Source of the DNA: Marisediminicola sp040546025
Lineage (GTDB): Bacteria; Actinomycetota; Actinomycetes; Actinomycetales; Microbacteriaceae
Assembly: GCF_040546025.1 (NCBI RefSeq)
Contig: NZ_JBEPNA010000013.1
Span: 1-64,000 of the forward strand
Reading direction: 5' to 3'
DNA length: 64,000 bases
Shown here piece by piece: positions 25,635 to 33,347 of this stretch. Within the stretch, counting starts at the first letter, position 1. Each line of letters starts with the position of its first letter. The translations under genes were made by a program, and so were the position numbers. The notes under the pieces are model-generated. The model did no database searches. It saw only the letters and a list, made by a program, of their open reading frames with translations, and was not told the origin of the DNA.

Positions 25635-26582
25635 TTACAGCTCGACGTCGCCGATCCGCTCGAGAGCATCCACGATGAGCGCCCAGAACCTGGCGTGGTC
25701 GAGGTCGGTCGCCGCGTGCGTCGTGCAGTCGGCCGGCGCCGGGGAGCGGAAGTCCGCGACGGTCATGCCGAGCGTCAGGGTGCCGGCGAGCTCGACGTCG
25801 AGAGGTACCTTCACGACCGTCATCACCGAGGGATCGATTACGAGGGCGACGGCGCAGGGGTCGTGCACCGGCGGGAACTCGAAGCCCTGGGTCTCTCGGT
25901 AGGTCTGGCCGAAGAACTCGAGCAGTTCGAGCACGAACCGGGCCGGGCCCGTTCCGACCGCGGCGACCTTGGCCACGACATCCGGGGTCGCGACGGCCTG
26001 GTGGGTGAGATCAAGGCCGACCATCGTGAGCTTCCACGACTCGTTGAAGACGATGTGAGCGGCCTCGGGGTCGATCACGATGTTGAATTCGGATGCCGCG
26101 CTCCAGTTGCCGACGTGGTAGCCGCCGCCCATGAGCACGACCTCCTTGACGCGACCGGCGATGCGCGGCTCCTTGCGCACCGCGAGCGCGATGTTGGTGA
26201 GCGCGCCCGTCGGCACGAGCGTGATCGTGCCGGGTTCGGCAGCCATCACCGTGTCGATGATGAGGTCGACGGCGTGGCGCCCGTCGACAACGAGGACCGG
26301 CTCCGGCAGCACCGGTCCGTCGAGTCCCGACTCGCCGTGGATCGACTCCGCGACCTCCGCCGCCCGCACGAGCGGCCGGGCTGCGCCGGCGGCGAAGGGC
26401 ACTCCGGTGATCCCCGCGATGCGCGCGACCGCGAGCGCATTGCGTGTGACCTTCTCGATCGTCTGGTTGCCGTGCACGGTCGTGACGGCGACGAGCTCGA
26501 TCTCCTTGCTGCCGTGCGCGAGCAGAAGCGCAATCGCGTCGTCGTGGCCGGGGTCGCAGTCCAGAATGATCTTCGTCGCCAT
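25635..26582 (-). CDS. Nucleoside hydrolase (IunH/Rih family)
   Basis: The 315-residue enzyme hydrolyses nucleosides to base and ribose. The calcium-binding family motif is present as LDCDPGHDDAIA (D8, D10, D14, D15), and the catalytic-site segments VTTVHGNQTIEKVTRNAL and the late HDPCAVALVIDP are intact. I start at ATG 26582; an upstream in-frame start overlaps the intergenic palindrome. It is divergent from the SAH-hydrolase-like gene with only 47 bp between, so the two are probably co-regulated. Confidence 0.93.
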   Translation of the reverse strand: MATKIILDCDPGHDDAIALLLAHGSKEIELVAVTTVHGNQTIEKVTRNALAVARIAGITGVPFAAGAARPLVRAAEVAESIHGESGLDGPVLPEPVLVVDGRHAVDLIIDTVMAAEPGTITLVPTGALTNIALAVRKEPRIAGRVKEVVLMGGGYHVGNWSAASEFNIVIDPEAAHIVFNESWKLTMVGLDLTHQAVATPDVVAKVAAVGTGPARFVLELLEFFGQTYRETQGFEFPPVHDPCAVALVIDPSVMTVVKVPLDVELAGTLTLGMTVADFRSPAPADCTTHAATDLDHARFWALIVDALERIGDVEL

Positions 26583-26594
26583 CGGGCAAGCATA

Positions 26595-26613
26595 TATGAA
26601 AGTGACATTCATA
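26595..26613. promoter_or_regulatory. Candidate IclR operator between divergent genes
   Basis: TATGAA-7 nt-TTCATA forms an inverted repeat centred in the 47-bp gap between the nucleoside hydrolase and the SAH-hydrolase-like gene. It would overlap both promoters. The IclR-type regulator encoded at 27817 is the obvious candidate to bind it. Confidence 0.45.
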
Positions 26614-26617
26614 GGCG

Positions 26618-26623
26618 TAGGGT
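26618..26623 (+). promoter_or_regulatory. Probable -10 box, leaderless SAH-hydrolase-like promoter
   Basis: TAGGGT lies 6 nt before the ATG at 26630 with no ribosome-binding site, and directly follows the inverted repeat at 26595-26613. Confidence 0.45.
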
Positions 26624-26629
26624 GTCGGC

Positions 26630-27817
26630 ATGGATGATCAGACAGCAGAACTCGTCAACCGTGGCCGCAAGCGCATCGAATGGATCCGTTCGCGGATGCC
26701 GCTGCTCGCGGCGGCACGCGCCGAACTCGCTGTCTCGAAGCCGTTCGACGGCCTGCGCATCGGCATGTCGCTGCACCTCGAGCCGAAGACCGCGGTGCTG
26801 CTGGAGACCCTCGCCGCTGGCGGCGCCGAGATTGTCGCGACCGGAAACCACGGCTCCACCCAGGACGACATCGTGGCCGTCCTGCGCGCCAACGGCATGA
26901 CCGTCTTCGGTCGCAGAGACGACAGCGTGGAGCGGCACCGCGAGAACATTTCGGCCGTACTCGATGCCGCCCCGGCCATCCTGCTCGACAACGGGGGAGA
27001 CCTCGCCGCGGGTGCCGTCGCGCGTGGCATCGAGTCCAGCATCCTCGGCGGCACGGAGGAGACCACCTCCGGTGGCGATAGGCTGCGCGGCGAGCTCGCC
27101 GGGCGCGTGCCGTTCCCCGTGATTGTCATCAACGACAGCCGGCTCAAGGCCATCGGCGAGAACCGGCATGCGGTCGGGCAGTCGGTCGTCGAGAGCTTCA
27201 TGCGGATCACGAACATGATGATCCCCGGTCGTCGTTTCGTCGTGGCCGGCTACGGCTGGTGCGGCAGCGGGGTCGCCCACTACCTCCGGGCGCTCGGCGG
27301 CAAGGTCGCCGTCGTCGAGGTCGACGAACTCACGGCATTCGAGGCCGCGCTGGACGGCTATCGGGTTGATTCGCTGGAGAACCTCGCGGGCTGGGGCGAG
27401 GTGTTCATCACCGCGACGGGCCACCCCGGAGTCATCAGCGCGGAGATCTTCCCGCTGCTCGCGGACGGGGCGGTGCTCGCCAACTGCGGGCACTTCCCGT
27501 GGGAGATCGACGTGCCGGCGCTCACGGCAGCGGCGACCGGCATCCATCCCCTCGACGAGGCGATCGACCGGATCGATTTCGCCGACGGCCGGCACGTGAT
27601 CCTCCTCGCCGACGGACGGATGATGAACCTCGCCGGCCGCGAGCCCAAGGGCAACTCGCTCGAGTCGATGGACCTCGGGTTCCTGCTCCAGGTGCTCTCC
27701 CTCGAACGCGTCGCGACCGCCGCCACCACCCTCGTCGCCGGCGCCCAGCCGGTGCCCGACGACCTCGACCGACTGATCGCCCGGCGCATGCTCGCGGCAA
27801 TGGCCGCGGACCGCTGA
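26630..27817 (+). CDS. Divergent S-adenosylhomocysteinase-family protein
   Basis: The 395-residue protein follows the short (archaeal/Thermotoga-type) SAH hydrolase fold with an intact NAD site, VVAGYGWCGSGVA (204-216). Against human AHCY numbering, H55 (H49), E156 (E144), K186 (K173), H301 (H288) and N346 (N333) are kept. However, D131 is Asn (N121, LDNGGD), D190 is Glu (E177), and the adenine-binding GHPS motif with H353 is replaced (KGNSLESMD, N342). The C-terminal HYRY tail that closes the neighbour's NAD site is absent. It sits among nucleoside genes. A changed substrate, for example another S-nucleosyl-homocysteine or nucleoside thioether, is plausible inference; simple SAH hydrolysis is doubtful. 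Confidence 0.82.
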   Translation: MDDQTAELVNRGRKRIEWIRSRMPLLAAARAELAVSKPFDGLRIGMSLHLEPKTAVLLETLAAGGAEIVATGNHGSTQDDIVAVLRANGMTVFGRRDDSVERHRENISAVLDAAPAILLDNGGDLAAGAVARGIESSILGGTEETTSGGDRLRGELAGRVPFPVIVINDSRLKAIGENRHAVGQSVVESFMRITNMMIPGRRFVVAGYGWCGSGVAHYLRALGGKVAVVEVDELTAFEAALDGYRVDSLENLAGWGEVFITATGHPGVISAEIFPLLADGAVLANCGHFPWEIDVPALTAAATGIHPLDEAIDRIDFADGRHVILLADGRMMNLAGREPKGNSLESMDLGFLLQVLSLERVATAATTLVAGAQPVPDDLDRLIARRMLAAMAADR

Positions 27818-28563
27818 TGCCCGACCGCCCCGAACCGGTCGACGCGGCCGACGAGGCTGCCCCGGCGACGGATGCTGCGCCGACCGCAGAGTCCCCGGAA
27901 TATGCTGTGCCCGCCCTCGACAAGGCCCTCGACGTGCTCGAGTTGCTCGCCGACCAGAGCGGCGGACTCACCCAGGCCGCCATCGCGACCGCCGTCGGAC
28001 GCTCGGTGAACCAGATTTTCCGGGTGCTGCAGCGGCTCGAGCGGCGTGGGTGGATCTACCGCGATCGCCATTCAGGCCTGTACTTGCTCTCGACCAGGAT
28101 GCTGGACCTCGCACACCGGCATCCGCCGCTACGGGGCCTCGTCGAGCTTGCGCTCGGCCCCATGCGCCGGCTCGCCGAGGCGGCACGCCAGTCGTGCAAC
28201 CTCAGCGTGCTCGACGCCGTCCGGGTGCGCGTGATCGCGCAGGTCGAGAGCCCAGCCGACTTCGGCTTCCGGGTGCGCGTGGGTGCGGACTTCCCGATCG
28301 AGTCGACCGCGGCGGGCATCACGCTCACGGGCGGCGCTGCGGCCGGTTTCCTGCGGCGTGACGATCCCATGCAGCCCGGTATCACCGACCTCGTCGTGCC
28401 CGTGCTCGGCCGCGATCGCCAGGCCGTTGCCGCGCTCACGATCCCGTACGTCGCCACGAGCTTCAGCGAGATCGGCGTCGACGCGGTGCTTCGCGAGCTG
28501 CTCGAGGCCGGTCATGCGATCTCCGCCCGCCTGCAGGGGGCTGGACACGACGTCACCCGGTAG
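27817..28563 (+). CDS. IclR-family transcriptional regulator
   Basis: The ATG overlaps the previous TGA by one base (TGATG). The 248-residue protein has a disordered acidic Ala-rich lead (about 1-30), a winged helix-turn-helix (ALDKALDVLELLADQSGGLT through NQIFRVLQRLERRGWIYRD) and a C-terminal IclR effector-binding domain. It probably controls the adjacent nucleoside genes in response to a nucleoside or sugar metabolite, and may bind the inverted repeat at 26595-26613. The ligand is unknown. Confidence 0.9.
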   Translation: MPDRPEPVDAADEAAPATDAAPTAESPEYAVPALDKALDVLELLADQSGGLTQAAIATAVGRSVNQIFRVLQRLERRGWIYRDRHSGLYLLSTRMLDLAHRHPPLRGLVELALGPMRRLAEAARQSCNLSVLDAVRVRVIAQVESPADFGFRVRVGADFPIESTAAGITLTGGAAAGFLRRDDPMQPGITDLVVPVLGRDRQAVAALTIPYVATSFSEIGVDAVLRELLEAGHAISARLQGAGHDVTR

Positions 28564-28566
28564 ATT
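28561..28566 (+). promoter_or_regulatory. Probable -10 box, leaderless add promoter
   Basis: TAGATT includes the TAG stop of the IclR gene and lies 7 nt before the ATG at 28574, so one codon serves as both stop and promoter element. Box and spacing match those before the ABC ATPase gene. Confidence 0.45.
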
Positions 28567-28573
28567 TGACCCC

Positions 28574-29692
28574 ATGACCACATCCCCAGAGGACTACCGC
28601 CTCCGAGGCGGCGCGAATGTCAGCGCCCTCCCCAAAATCTCCCTCCACGACCACCTCGACGGCGGCCTGCGCCCGCAGACGATCATCGAACTGGCCGACG
28701 CCGTCGGCTTCGCCCTTCCCGAGACGGACTCCGGCGACCTCGCCCGATGGTTCTCCGAGAAGTCCGACTCCGGCTCCCTCGTCGAATACCTGAAAACCTT
28801 CGACGTGACGACGGCCGTCATGCAGACGCGCGAGGCGCTCAGCCGGGTCGCACGCGAGTTCGTGCAGGACCTCTCGAAGGACGGCGTGATCTACGGCGAG
28901 ATCCGCTGGGCCCCCGAGCAGCACCTCACCGGCGGGCTCAGCCTCGACGACGCCGTCGAGGCTGTGCAGGACGGCATCGACGCGGGCGTCGACGACGCGC
29001 AGAACGCCGGATCCCGCATCCGGATCGGCCAGCTCGTGACGGCGATGCGCCACGCCGACCGTGGCCTCGAGATCGCCGAGCTCGCCGTGCGCCACCGCGA
29101 CCGCGGCGTCGTCGGCTTCGATATCGCGGGTGCCGAGGCCGGGTTCCCCGCGAGCCGGATGCGCGAGGCGTTCGACTACCTCGCCCTGCACCTGTTTCCG
29201 GTCACGGTGCACGCCGGCGAGGCCGACGGGATCGACAGTATCCGCAGCGCACTGTTCGACGGCCGCGCCCTCCGGCTCGGCCATGGCGTGCGCATCGCCG
29301 AAGACATCGTGGTCGATCGCGAGACCGACGAGAGCAGCTATGTCACCCTGGGCTCGGTTGCCCAGTGGGTCAAGGATCGGGAAATCCCGCTCGAGCTGAG
29401 CCCGTCGTCGAACCTGCAGACCGGGGCGATCGCCGCGTGGGGCGACGACCTCGTGGACCACCCGTTCGACCTGCTCTATCAGCTCGGTTTCCAGGTGACC
29501 GTCAACACCGACAACCGGCTCATGAGCAACACCTCGTTGAGCAAGGAGCTCGTGCTGCTCGGCGACGCGTTCGGCTACGACCTGAGCGACTTCGAGGTCT
29601 TCCAGCTCAATGCCGCCGCGGCGACCTTCCTGCCGCTCGAGGACCGTGAGGAGCTCGTCGACCAGATCATCGCTGGCTTCGAGCAGGCCTGA
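28574..29692 (+). CDS. add: Adenosine deaminase
   Basis: The 372-residue metal-dependent enzyme converts adenosine and deoxyadenosine to the inosines. The zinc site starts with H25-D-H27 in SLHDHLDGGLRP, and the catalytic HAGEADG, LGHGVRI, ELSPSSNLQTGAI and VNTDNRLMSNTSLSKE motifs are all present, the last being the usual bacterial form. It is followed after 2 bp by the PTS EIIA gene, so the two are probably co-transcribed. Inosine made here would go to the purine-nucleoside phosphorylase encoded at 32434. Confidence 0.96.
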   Translation: MTTSPEDYRLRGGANVSALPKISLHDHLDGGLRPQTIIELADAVGFALPETDSGDLARWFSEKSDSGSLVEYLKTFDVTTAVMQTREALSRVAREFVQDLSKDGVIYGEIRWAPEQHLTGGLSLDDAVEAVQDGIDAGVDDAQNAGSRIRIGQLVTAMRHADRGLEIAELAVRHRDRGVVGFDIAGAEAGFPASRMREAFDYLALHLFPVTVHAGEADGIDSIRSALFDGRALRLGHGVRIAEDIVVDRETDESSYVTLGSVAQWVKDREIPLELSPSSNLQTGAIAAWGDDLVDHPFDLLYQLGFQVTVNTDNRLMSNTSLSKELVLLGDAFGYDLSDFEVFQLNAAAATFLPLEDREELVDQIIAGFEQA

Positions 29693-29694
29693 GA

Positions 29695-30141
29695 ATGCCG
29701 CTTCCGCCCCTCCCGGAGGAGGCCATCACCATCGGTGCGGATGCCCGGACCTGGCGTGAGGCCGTGCGCCTCGCTGGCGCGGGGCTCGAGGCATCGGGGG
29801 CAGCACGCTCGGGCTATTCCGATGAGATGATCCGCATGATCGAGGAGCACGGCCCCTACGTGGTCATCGCTCCCGGCCTCGCACTCGCGCACGCCCGTCC
29901 CGGGCCGGAGGTGATCAAGGACGGCCTTGCGGTCGTGACGCTGAGCACGCCCGTTGCCTTCGGGCATCCCCACAACGACCCGGTCAGCGTCGTGCTGGGG
30001 TTGGCCATCCTGTCGATCGAGGGGCACCTCGCCTCGGTCGCCGAGCTCGCGAACGTGTTCAACGATGCGAGTGCGATCCCTGCGATCGCTGCGGCGAAGG
30101 ACGCCGCGACGGTCATCGCCATTATGACGAGGCAACAATGA
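29695..30141 (+). CDS. PTS EIIA component (ascorbate/mannitol type)
   Basis: The 148-residue protein is a PTS_EIIA_2-type phosphocarrier. The phosphorylatable histidine is His66 in IAPGLALAHARPGPEV, and TLSTPVAFGHPHNDPVSVVLGLA is the conserved second half. It is nearest in look to UlaC-like proteins. It would take phosphate from HPr and pass it to the EIIB encoded next, which it overlaps by 4 nt. No EIIC permease is present on either side; see the findings. Confidence 0.9.
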   Translation: MPLPPLPEEAITIGADARTWREAVRLAGAGLEASGAARSGYSDEMIRMIEEHGPYVVIAPGLALAHARPGPEVIKDGLAVVTLSTPVAFGHPHNDPVSVVLGLAILSIEGHLASVAELANVFNDASAIPAIAAAKDAATVIAIMTRQQ

Positions 30142-30410
30142 AGATCGTCGCGATCTGCGGCGCCGGAATCGGCAGCTCCAGCATTCTCAAGGTCAACACC
30201 GAGCGTGTCTTGGCCAACCTCGGGCTTGAGGCCGAGGTCACAGCGGCCGATATCACTTCGGTGCGCACCGTGGCGGCGGACGCCCAGGTGATCCTCACCT
30301 CGGCCGAGTTCGTCGAGGCGATCGGCAAGACCTTCGCCGACGTGATCGTGATCGAGAACTACTTCGATCTGCAGGAGCTCACGGAAAAGCTGGAGAAGTC
30401 GCTGGGCTGA
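30138..30410 (+). CDS. PTS EIIB component (ascorbate type)
   Basis: The 90-residue protein is the lactate/ascorbate-type EIIB fold with the phosphocysteine Cys7 in KIVAICGAGIGSSSILK, a P-loop-like turn that cradles the phosphate. It overlaps the EIIA gene by 4 nt. The usual partner EIIC is missing: the next 359 bp are repeats, then a convergent gene. It may serve a permease encoded elsewhere or act as a phosphorelay sensor. Confidence 0.9.
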   Translation: MKIVAICGAGIGSSSILKVNTERVLANLGLEAEVTAADITSVRTVAADAQVILTSAEFVEAIGKTFADVIVIENYFDLQELTEKLEKSLG

Positions 30411-30550
30411 GCCTGCTGCCGCTGGGTGAGTAGGTCGCTCGGGTCGCGCGGCGACCGTGTCGAGACCGTGCGGTGGCCTGAGCATCCGCCCAGCCGCACC
30501 ACACCGCTAACCCCCGGCACCATCAGGAGCCACAACGCGCGTCCTCAGTG
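30411..30550. other. Non-coding intergenic stretch, degenerate repeat remnant
   Basis: No credible gene is present. The start (about 30420-30467) reads GGTGAGTAGGTCGCTCGGG then CGTGTCGAGACC, resembling a decayed copy of the dispersed stem-loop repeats common in Micrococcales. Its CCGTGTCGA also recurs in the inverted repeat at 30702-30763. Confidence 0.4.
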
Positions 30551-30620
30551 GTGTCCCGCACTCGGCACGCCGCGGTGTCCCGCACTCGGCACGCCGCGGT
30601 GTCCCGCACTCGGCACGCCC
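30551..30620. repeat. 24-bp tandem repeat, about 2.9 copies
   Basis: Units begin at 30551, 30575 and 30599. The first two are identical and the third is cut after about 21 bp. Each contains CCGCACTCGGCACGCC. Downstream, AACAGGCACACTCGG is repeated at 30666-30680 and 30685-30699 (19-bp step), and GCCGAGAGTGCGCG shares the GAGAGTRCGC core of the palindromes around 24473 and 25525. Confidence 0.85.
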
Positions 30621-30701
30621 AACTTCGTGCCGACTGTGCCCAATCGCGCCGAGAGTGCGCGTTCGAACAGGCACACTCGGCGCTAACAGGCACACTCGGA
30701 C

Positions 30702-30763
30702 TTCGACACGGCCGCGCCAGAGCGCGCTGCTCAACCGGCAGATCGATCAGCCACCGTGTCGAA
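30702..30763. repeat. Inverted repeat before the phosphomutase gene end
   Basis: Perfect 10-bp arms TTCGACACGG (30702-30711) and CCGTGTCGAA (30754-30763) enclose 42 bp containing further GC-rich self-complementarity. It ends 6 bp before the stop of the convergent phosphomutase gene and may serve as a terminator for either side. Confidence 0.6.
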
Positions 30764-30769
30764 AGAGCG

Positions 30770-32437
30770 TCAGGCCAGGATCGCGCGGATTCCCGCGTCA
30801 AGCTCGTCGACGACGGCCTGCGCCGCGGCCTGCCGCTCCGCGCCGGTGCCCTCGGTGCTCGACGAGTCGATGTAGACCTTCACCTTGGGCTCGGTGCCGC
30901 TCGGGCGCACGATCACGCGCGCGCCGTCGGTGGTCCAGAAGCGCAGGATGTCGCTGGCCGGGAACGATCCGAATCCGCCGGAGAAGTCCTCGATGCGGTC
31001 CACGCGAATCGATCCGATCTCCCGCAGCGGGGCATTCCGCAGCTTCGTCATGATGCGCGGAACCTCGGCGAGGTCGGTCACGCGCACCGAGATCTGAGCC
31101 GACGCGAACGCGCCGAATTTCTCGGCGAAGTCGAGCAGGTGGTCGTCGATCGTCTTGCCGGCCGACTTCAACTCGGAGACGAGGGTGAGGAAATCGACGG
31201 CGGCCGAGATGCCATCCTTGTCGCGCACCTTGTCTGGATCGACGAGGTAGCCGAGGGCCTCCTCGTAGCCGAACGCGAGCCCGCCGGCGCGGGAGATCCA
31301 TTTGAATCCGGTGAGGGTCTCGGCGAAGTCGAGGCGGTATTCGCGAGCGATCTCCCGCAGGGCGGGGGAGCTCACGAGGGAACAGGCGAGAGTACCGTCG
31401 GCGCCGGACTCAGCGAGCCGCTCCGCCGCGCGCCAGCCCAACAGGGAACCGACCTCGTTGCCGCTCAGCCGCCGCCAGCCGCCAGCCGCCGGGATCGCGA
31501 CCGCGAGCCGGTCGGCGTCGGGGTCGTTGGCGATGATGAGTTCGGCGCCCGCCGTCGTCGCGGTCGCCATCGCGAGGTCGAGAGCACCGTACTCCTCGGG
31601 GTTGGGGAACGCGACCGTCGGGAACGCGGCATCCGGCTCCTGCTGCTCGCGCACCGAGACCGGTTCGCCGAACCCGGCATCGACGAACACGCGGCGGGCC
31701 GTGCGCCAGCCGACGCCGTGCATGGCGGTGTAGACGAAGGAGACCGGCGCCGGCACCGCCGGGGCGAGGGCAGCGGTCAGGCGCACGTAGTCGTCGACGA
31801 CAGCCTCGCCCGCGGTCTCGAAGTCGGCGCTTCTGGGCAGGTCGGTCGCGAGCGAGCCGGCCGCGACGGCGCGGATTTGCTCGGCGATCTCGGCATCCGC
31901 GGGGGCGACGATCTGCGCGCCGCCGTCCGCGCCGCCCACGTAGACCTTGTAGCCGTTGTCGGCGGCAGGGTTGTGGCTCGCGGTCACCATGACCCCGGCG
32001 CTCGCCTCGAGCTGGCGCACGGCGAACGCGAGCACGGGCGTCGGGAGGAGGCGGGGGAGCAGGATGGCGCGCACTCCCGCGCCGGCCATGATCTCCGCCG
32101 TGTCGATCGCGAACACCCGTGAGTTCGTGCGGCCGTCGTAGCCGATCACGACGCTCGGGGCGCTCTCGCGAGAGAGCAGCCAGGCGGCGAATCCCGCCGC
32201 GGCCTGGCTGACGAGCACGCGGTTCATGCGGTTAGAGCCCGCGCCAATCGCCCCGCGCAGGCCAGCAGTGCCGAACTCGAGGCGAGTGTCAAAGCGGTCG
32301 TGCAGGTCGGCGACCGCCGATGGTGCGCCGCCCTCGGCATCCGCGACGACCGCCTCGAGCTCGGCCCGCGTCTCGGCGTCGGGGTCTTGGGCGATCCAGT
32401 CCCGGGCGACACGGATGAGGTCGTGCGTGGCCGTCAC
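30770..32437 (-). CDS. Phosphohexomutase/phosphopentomutase-like (PGM2-type)
   Basis: The 555-residue alpha-D-phosphohexomutase has FGTAGLRGAIGAG near residue 55, the phosphoserine loop VTASHNPAADNGYKV (Ser154), the metal loop NDPDADRLAVA and the late RPSGTEPKVKVYID phosphate-binding motif. Length and layout match PGM2/PmmB-type enzymes, which interconvert ribose- or deoxyribose-1- and 5-phosphates as well as hexose phosphates. It overlaps the purine-nucleoside phosphorylase gene by 4 nt, which argues for the pentose role here. Both genes lie on the opposite strand to the importer. Confidence 0.9.
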   Translation of the reverse strand: MTATHDLIRVARDWIAQDPDAETRAELEAVVADAEGGAPSAVADLHDRFDTRLEFGTAGLRGAIGAGSNRMNRVLVSQAAAGFAAWLLSRESAPSVVIGYDGRTNSRVFAIDTAEIMAGAGVRAILLPRLLPTPVLAFAVRQLEASAGVMVTASHNPAADNGYKVYVGGADGGAQIVAPADAEIAEQIRAVAAGSLATDLPRSADFETAGEAVVDDYVRLTAALAPAVPAPVSFVYTAMHGVGWRTARRVFVDAGFGEPVSVREQQEPDAAFPTVAFPNPEEYGALDLAMATATTAGAELIIANDPDADRLAVAIPAAGGWRRLSGNEVGSLLGWRAAERLAESGADGTLACSLVSSPALREIAREYRLDFAETLTGFKWISRAGGLAFGYEEALGYLVDPDKVRDKDGISAAVDFLTLVSELKSAGKTIDDHLLDFAEKFGAFASAQISVRVTDLAEVPRIMTKLRNAPLREIGSIRVDRIEDFSGGFGSFPASDILRFWTTDGARVIVRPSGTEPKVKVYIDSSSTEGTGAERQAAAQAVVDELDAGIRAILA

Positions 32438-33267
32438 AGCGCGTCGACGATCTGGGCGAGGAGAGCACTGATGACCGGCTCGGCGTCGCGGCCAGCCTCG
32501 AGAACCTCGGCGTGGCTCAGTGGGGATGTCTGGATGCCCGCGGCAAGGTTCGTGATGAGCGACATGCCCAGCACCTCCATGCCCGCCTGGCGTGCGGCGA
32601 TGGCCTCGAGGGCCGTCGACATGCCGACGATGTGCCCGCCGATCGCCTTCGCCATCTGCACCTCGGCCGGGGTCTCGTAGTGCGGCCCGCGGAACTGGGT
32701 GTAGACGCCCTCGTCGAGGGTCGGATCGATGCCCTTCGCGATGGCCCTGAGCCTCGACGAGTACAGGTCAGTGAGGTCGACGAACGTGGCGCCCTCGAGC
32801 GGGGAATCGAAGGTGAGGTTGATGTGGTCGCTGATGAGCACGGGCGTTCCCGGCGTCCAATGCGACTTGATGCCGCCCGCGCCGTTGGTGAGGATCATGA
32901 TCCTCGCGCCGGTTGCCGCGGCGGTGCGCACACTGTGTACGACCCGTCGCACGCCGTGGCCCTCGTAGTAGTGGGTGCGCGCGCCGATCACGAGGGCGCG
33001 CTTGCCGCCGGGCAGCAGGATCGAGCGGAGCGAGCCGACGTGGCCTTCTAGGGCTGGACGGCTGAACCCCGTCACATCCGTCGCCGGGATCGTCGCGACC
33101 GTCTCGCCGATGAGGTCGGCCGCTTTCGCCCAGCCCGATCCGAGGGTCAGTGCGATGTCGTGGTGGTCGACACCGGTGAGGCGCGCGATGTCCGCCGCGG
33201 CGGCTGCAGCGACCTCGATCGGATCCGTCATCGGATCATCCAGCACATGGCTCTGCGTTGTCGACAT
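32434..33267 (-). CDS. Purine-nucleoside phosphorylase (class I, trimeric type)
   Basis: I start at ATG 33267, 7 nt after a TAGGGT promoter box; a later Met (MTDPIEV) is possible. The 277-residue enzyme phosphorolyses inosine and guanosine to base and ribose-1-phosphate. The class I signatures are present: LTLGSGWAKAADLI, RTHYYEGH, LTNGAGGI, QFRGPHYETPAEVQM and GMSTALEAIAARQ. It is first in an operon with the phosphomutase, which would convert its ribose-1-phosphate product. Confidence 0.95.
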   Translation of the reverse strand: MSTTQSHVLDDPMTDPIEVAAAAAADIARLTGVDHHDIALTLGSGWAKAADLIGETVATIPATDVTGFSRPALEGHVGSLRSILLPGGKRALVIGARTHYYEGHGVRRVVHSVRTAAATGARIMILTNGAGGIKSHWTPGTPVLISDHINLTFDSPLEGATFVDLTDLYSSRLRAIAKGIDPTLDEGVYTQFRGPHYETPAEVQMAKAIGGHIVGMSTALEAIAARQAGMEVLGMSLITNLAAGIQTSPLSHAEVLEAGRDAEPVISALLAQIVDAL

Positions 33268-33274
33268 AGACCCC

Positions 33275-33280
33275 ACCCTA
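33275..33280 (-). promoter_or_regulatory. Probable -10 box, leaderless PNP promoter
   Basis: On the minus strand TAGGGT precedes the ATG at 33267 by 7 nt. The intervening GGGGTCT could alternatively act as a poor ribosome-binding site. Confidence 0.4.
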
Positions 33281-33347
33281 TTCACTTGGGCGGGCGCCGC
33301 CGCGCCTTTCGTTTGGGAGGGTCGCGGCGGTAGGCGAGAATGAAGCC

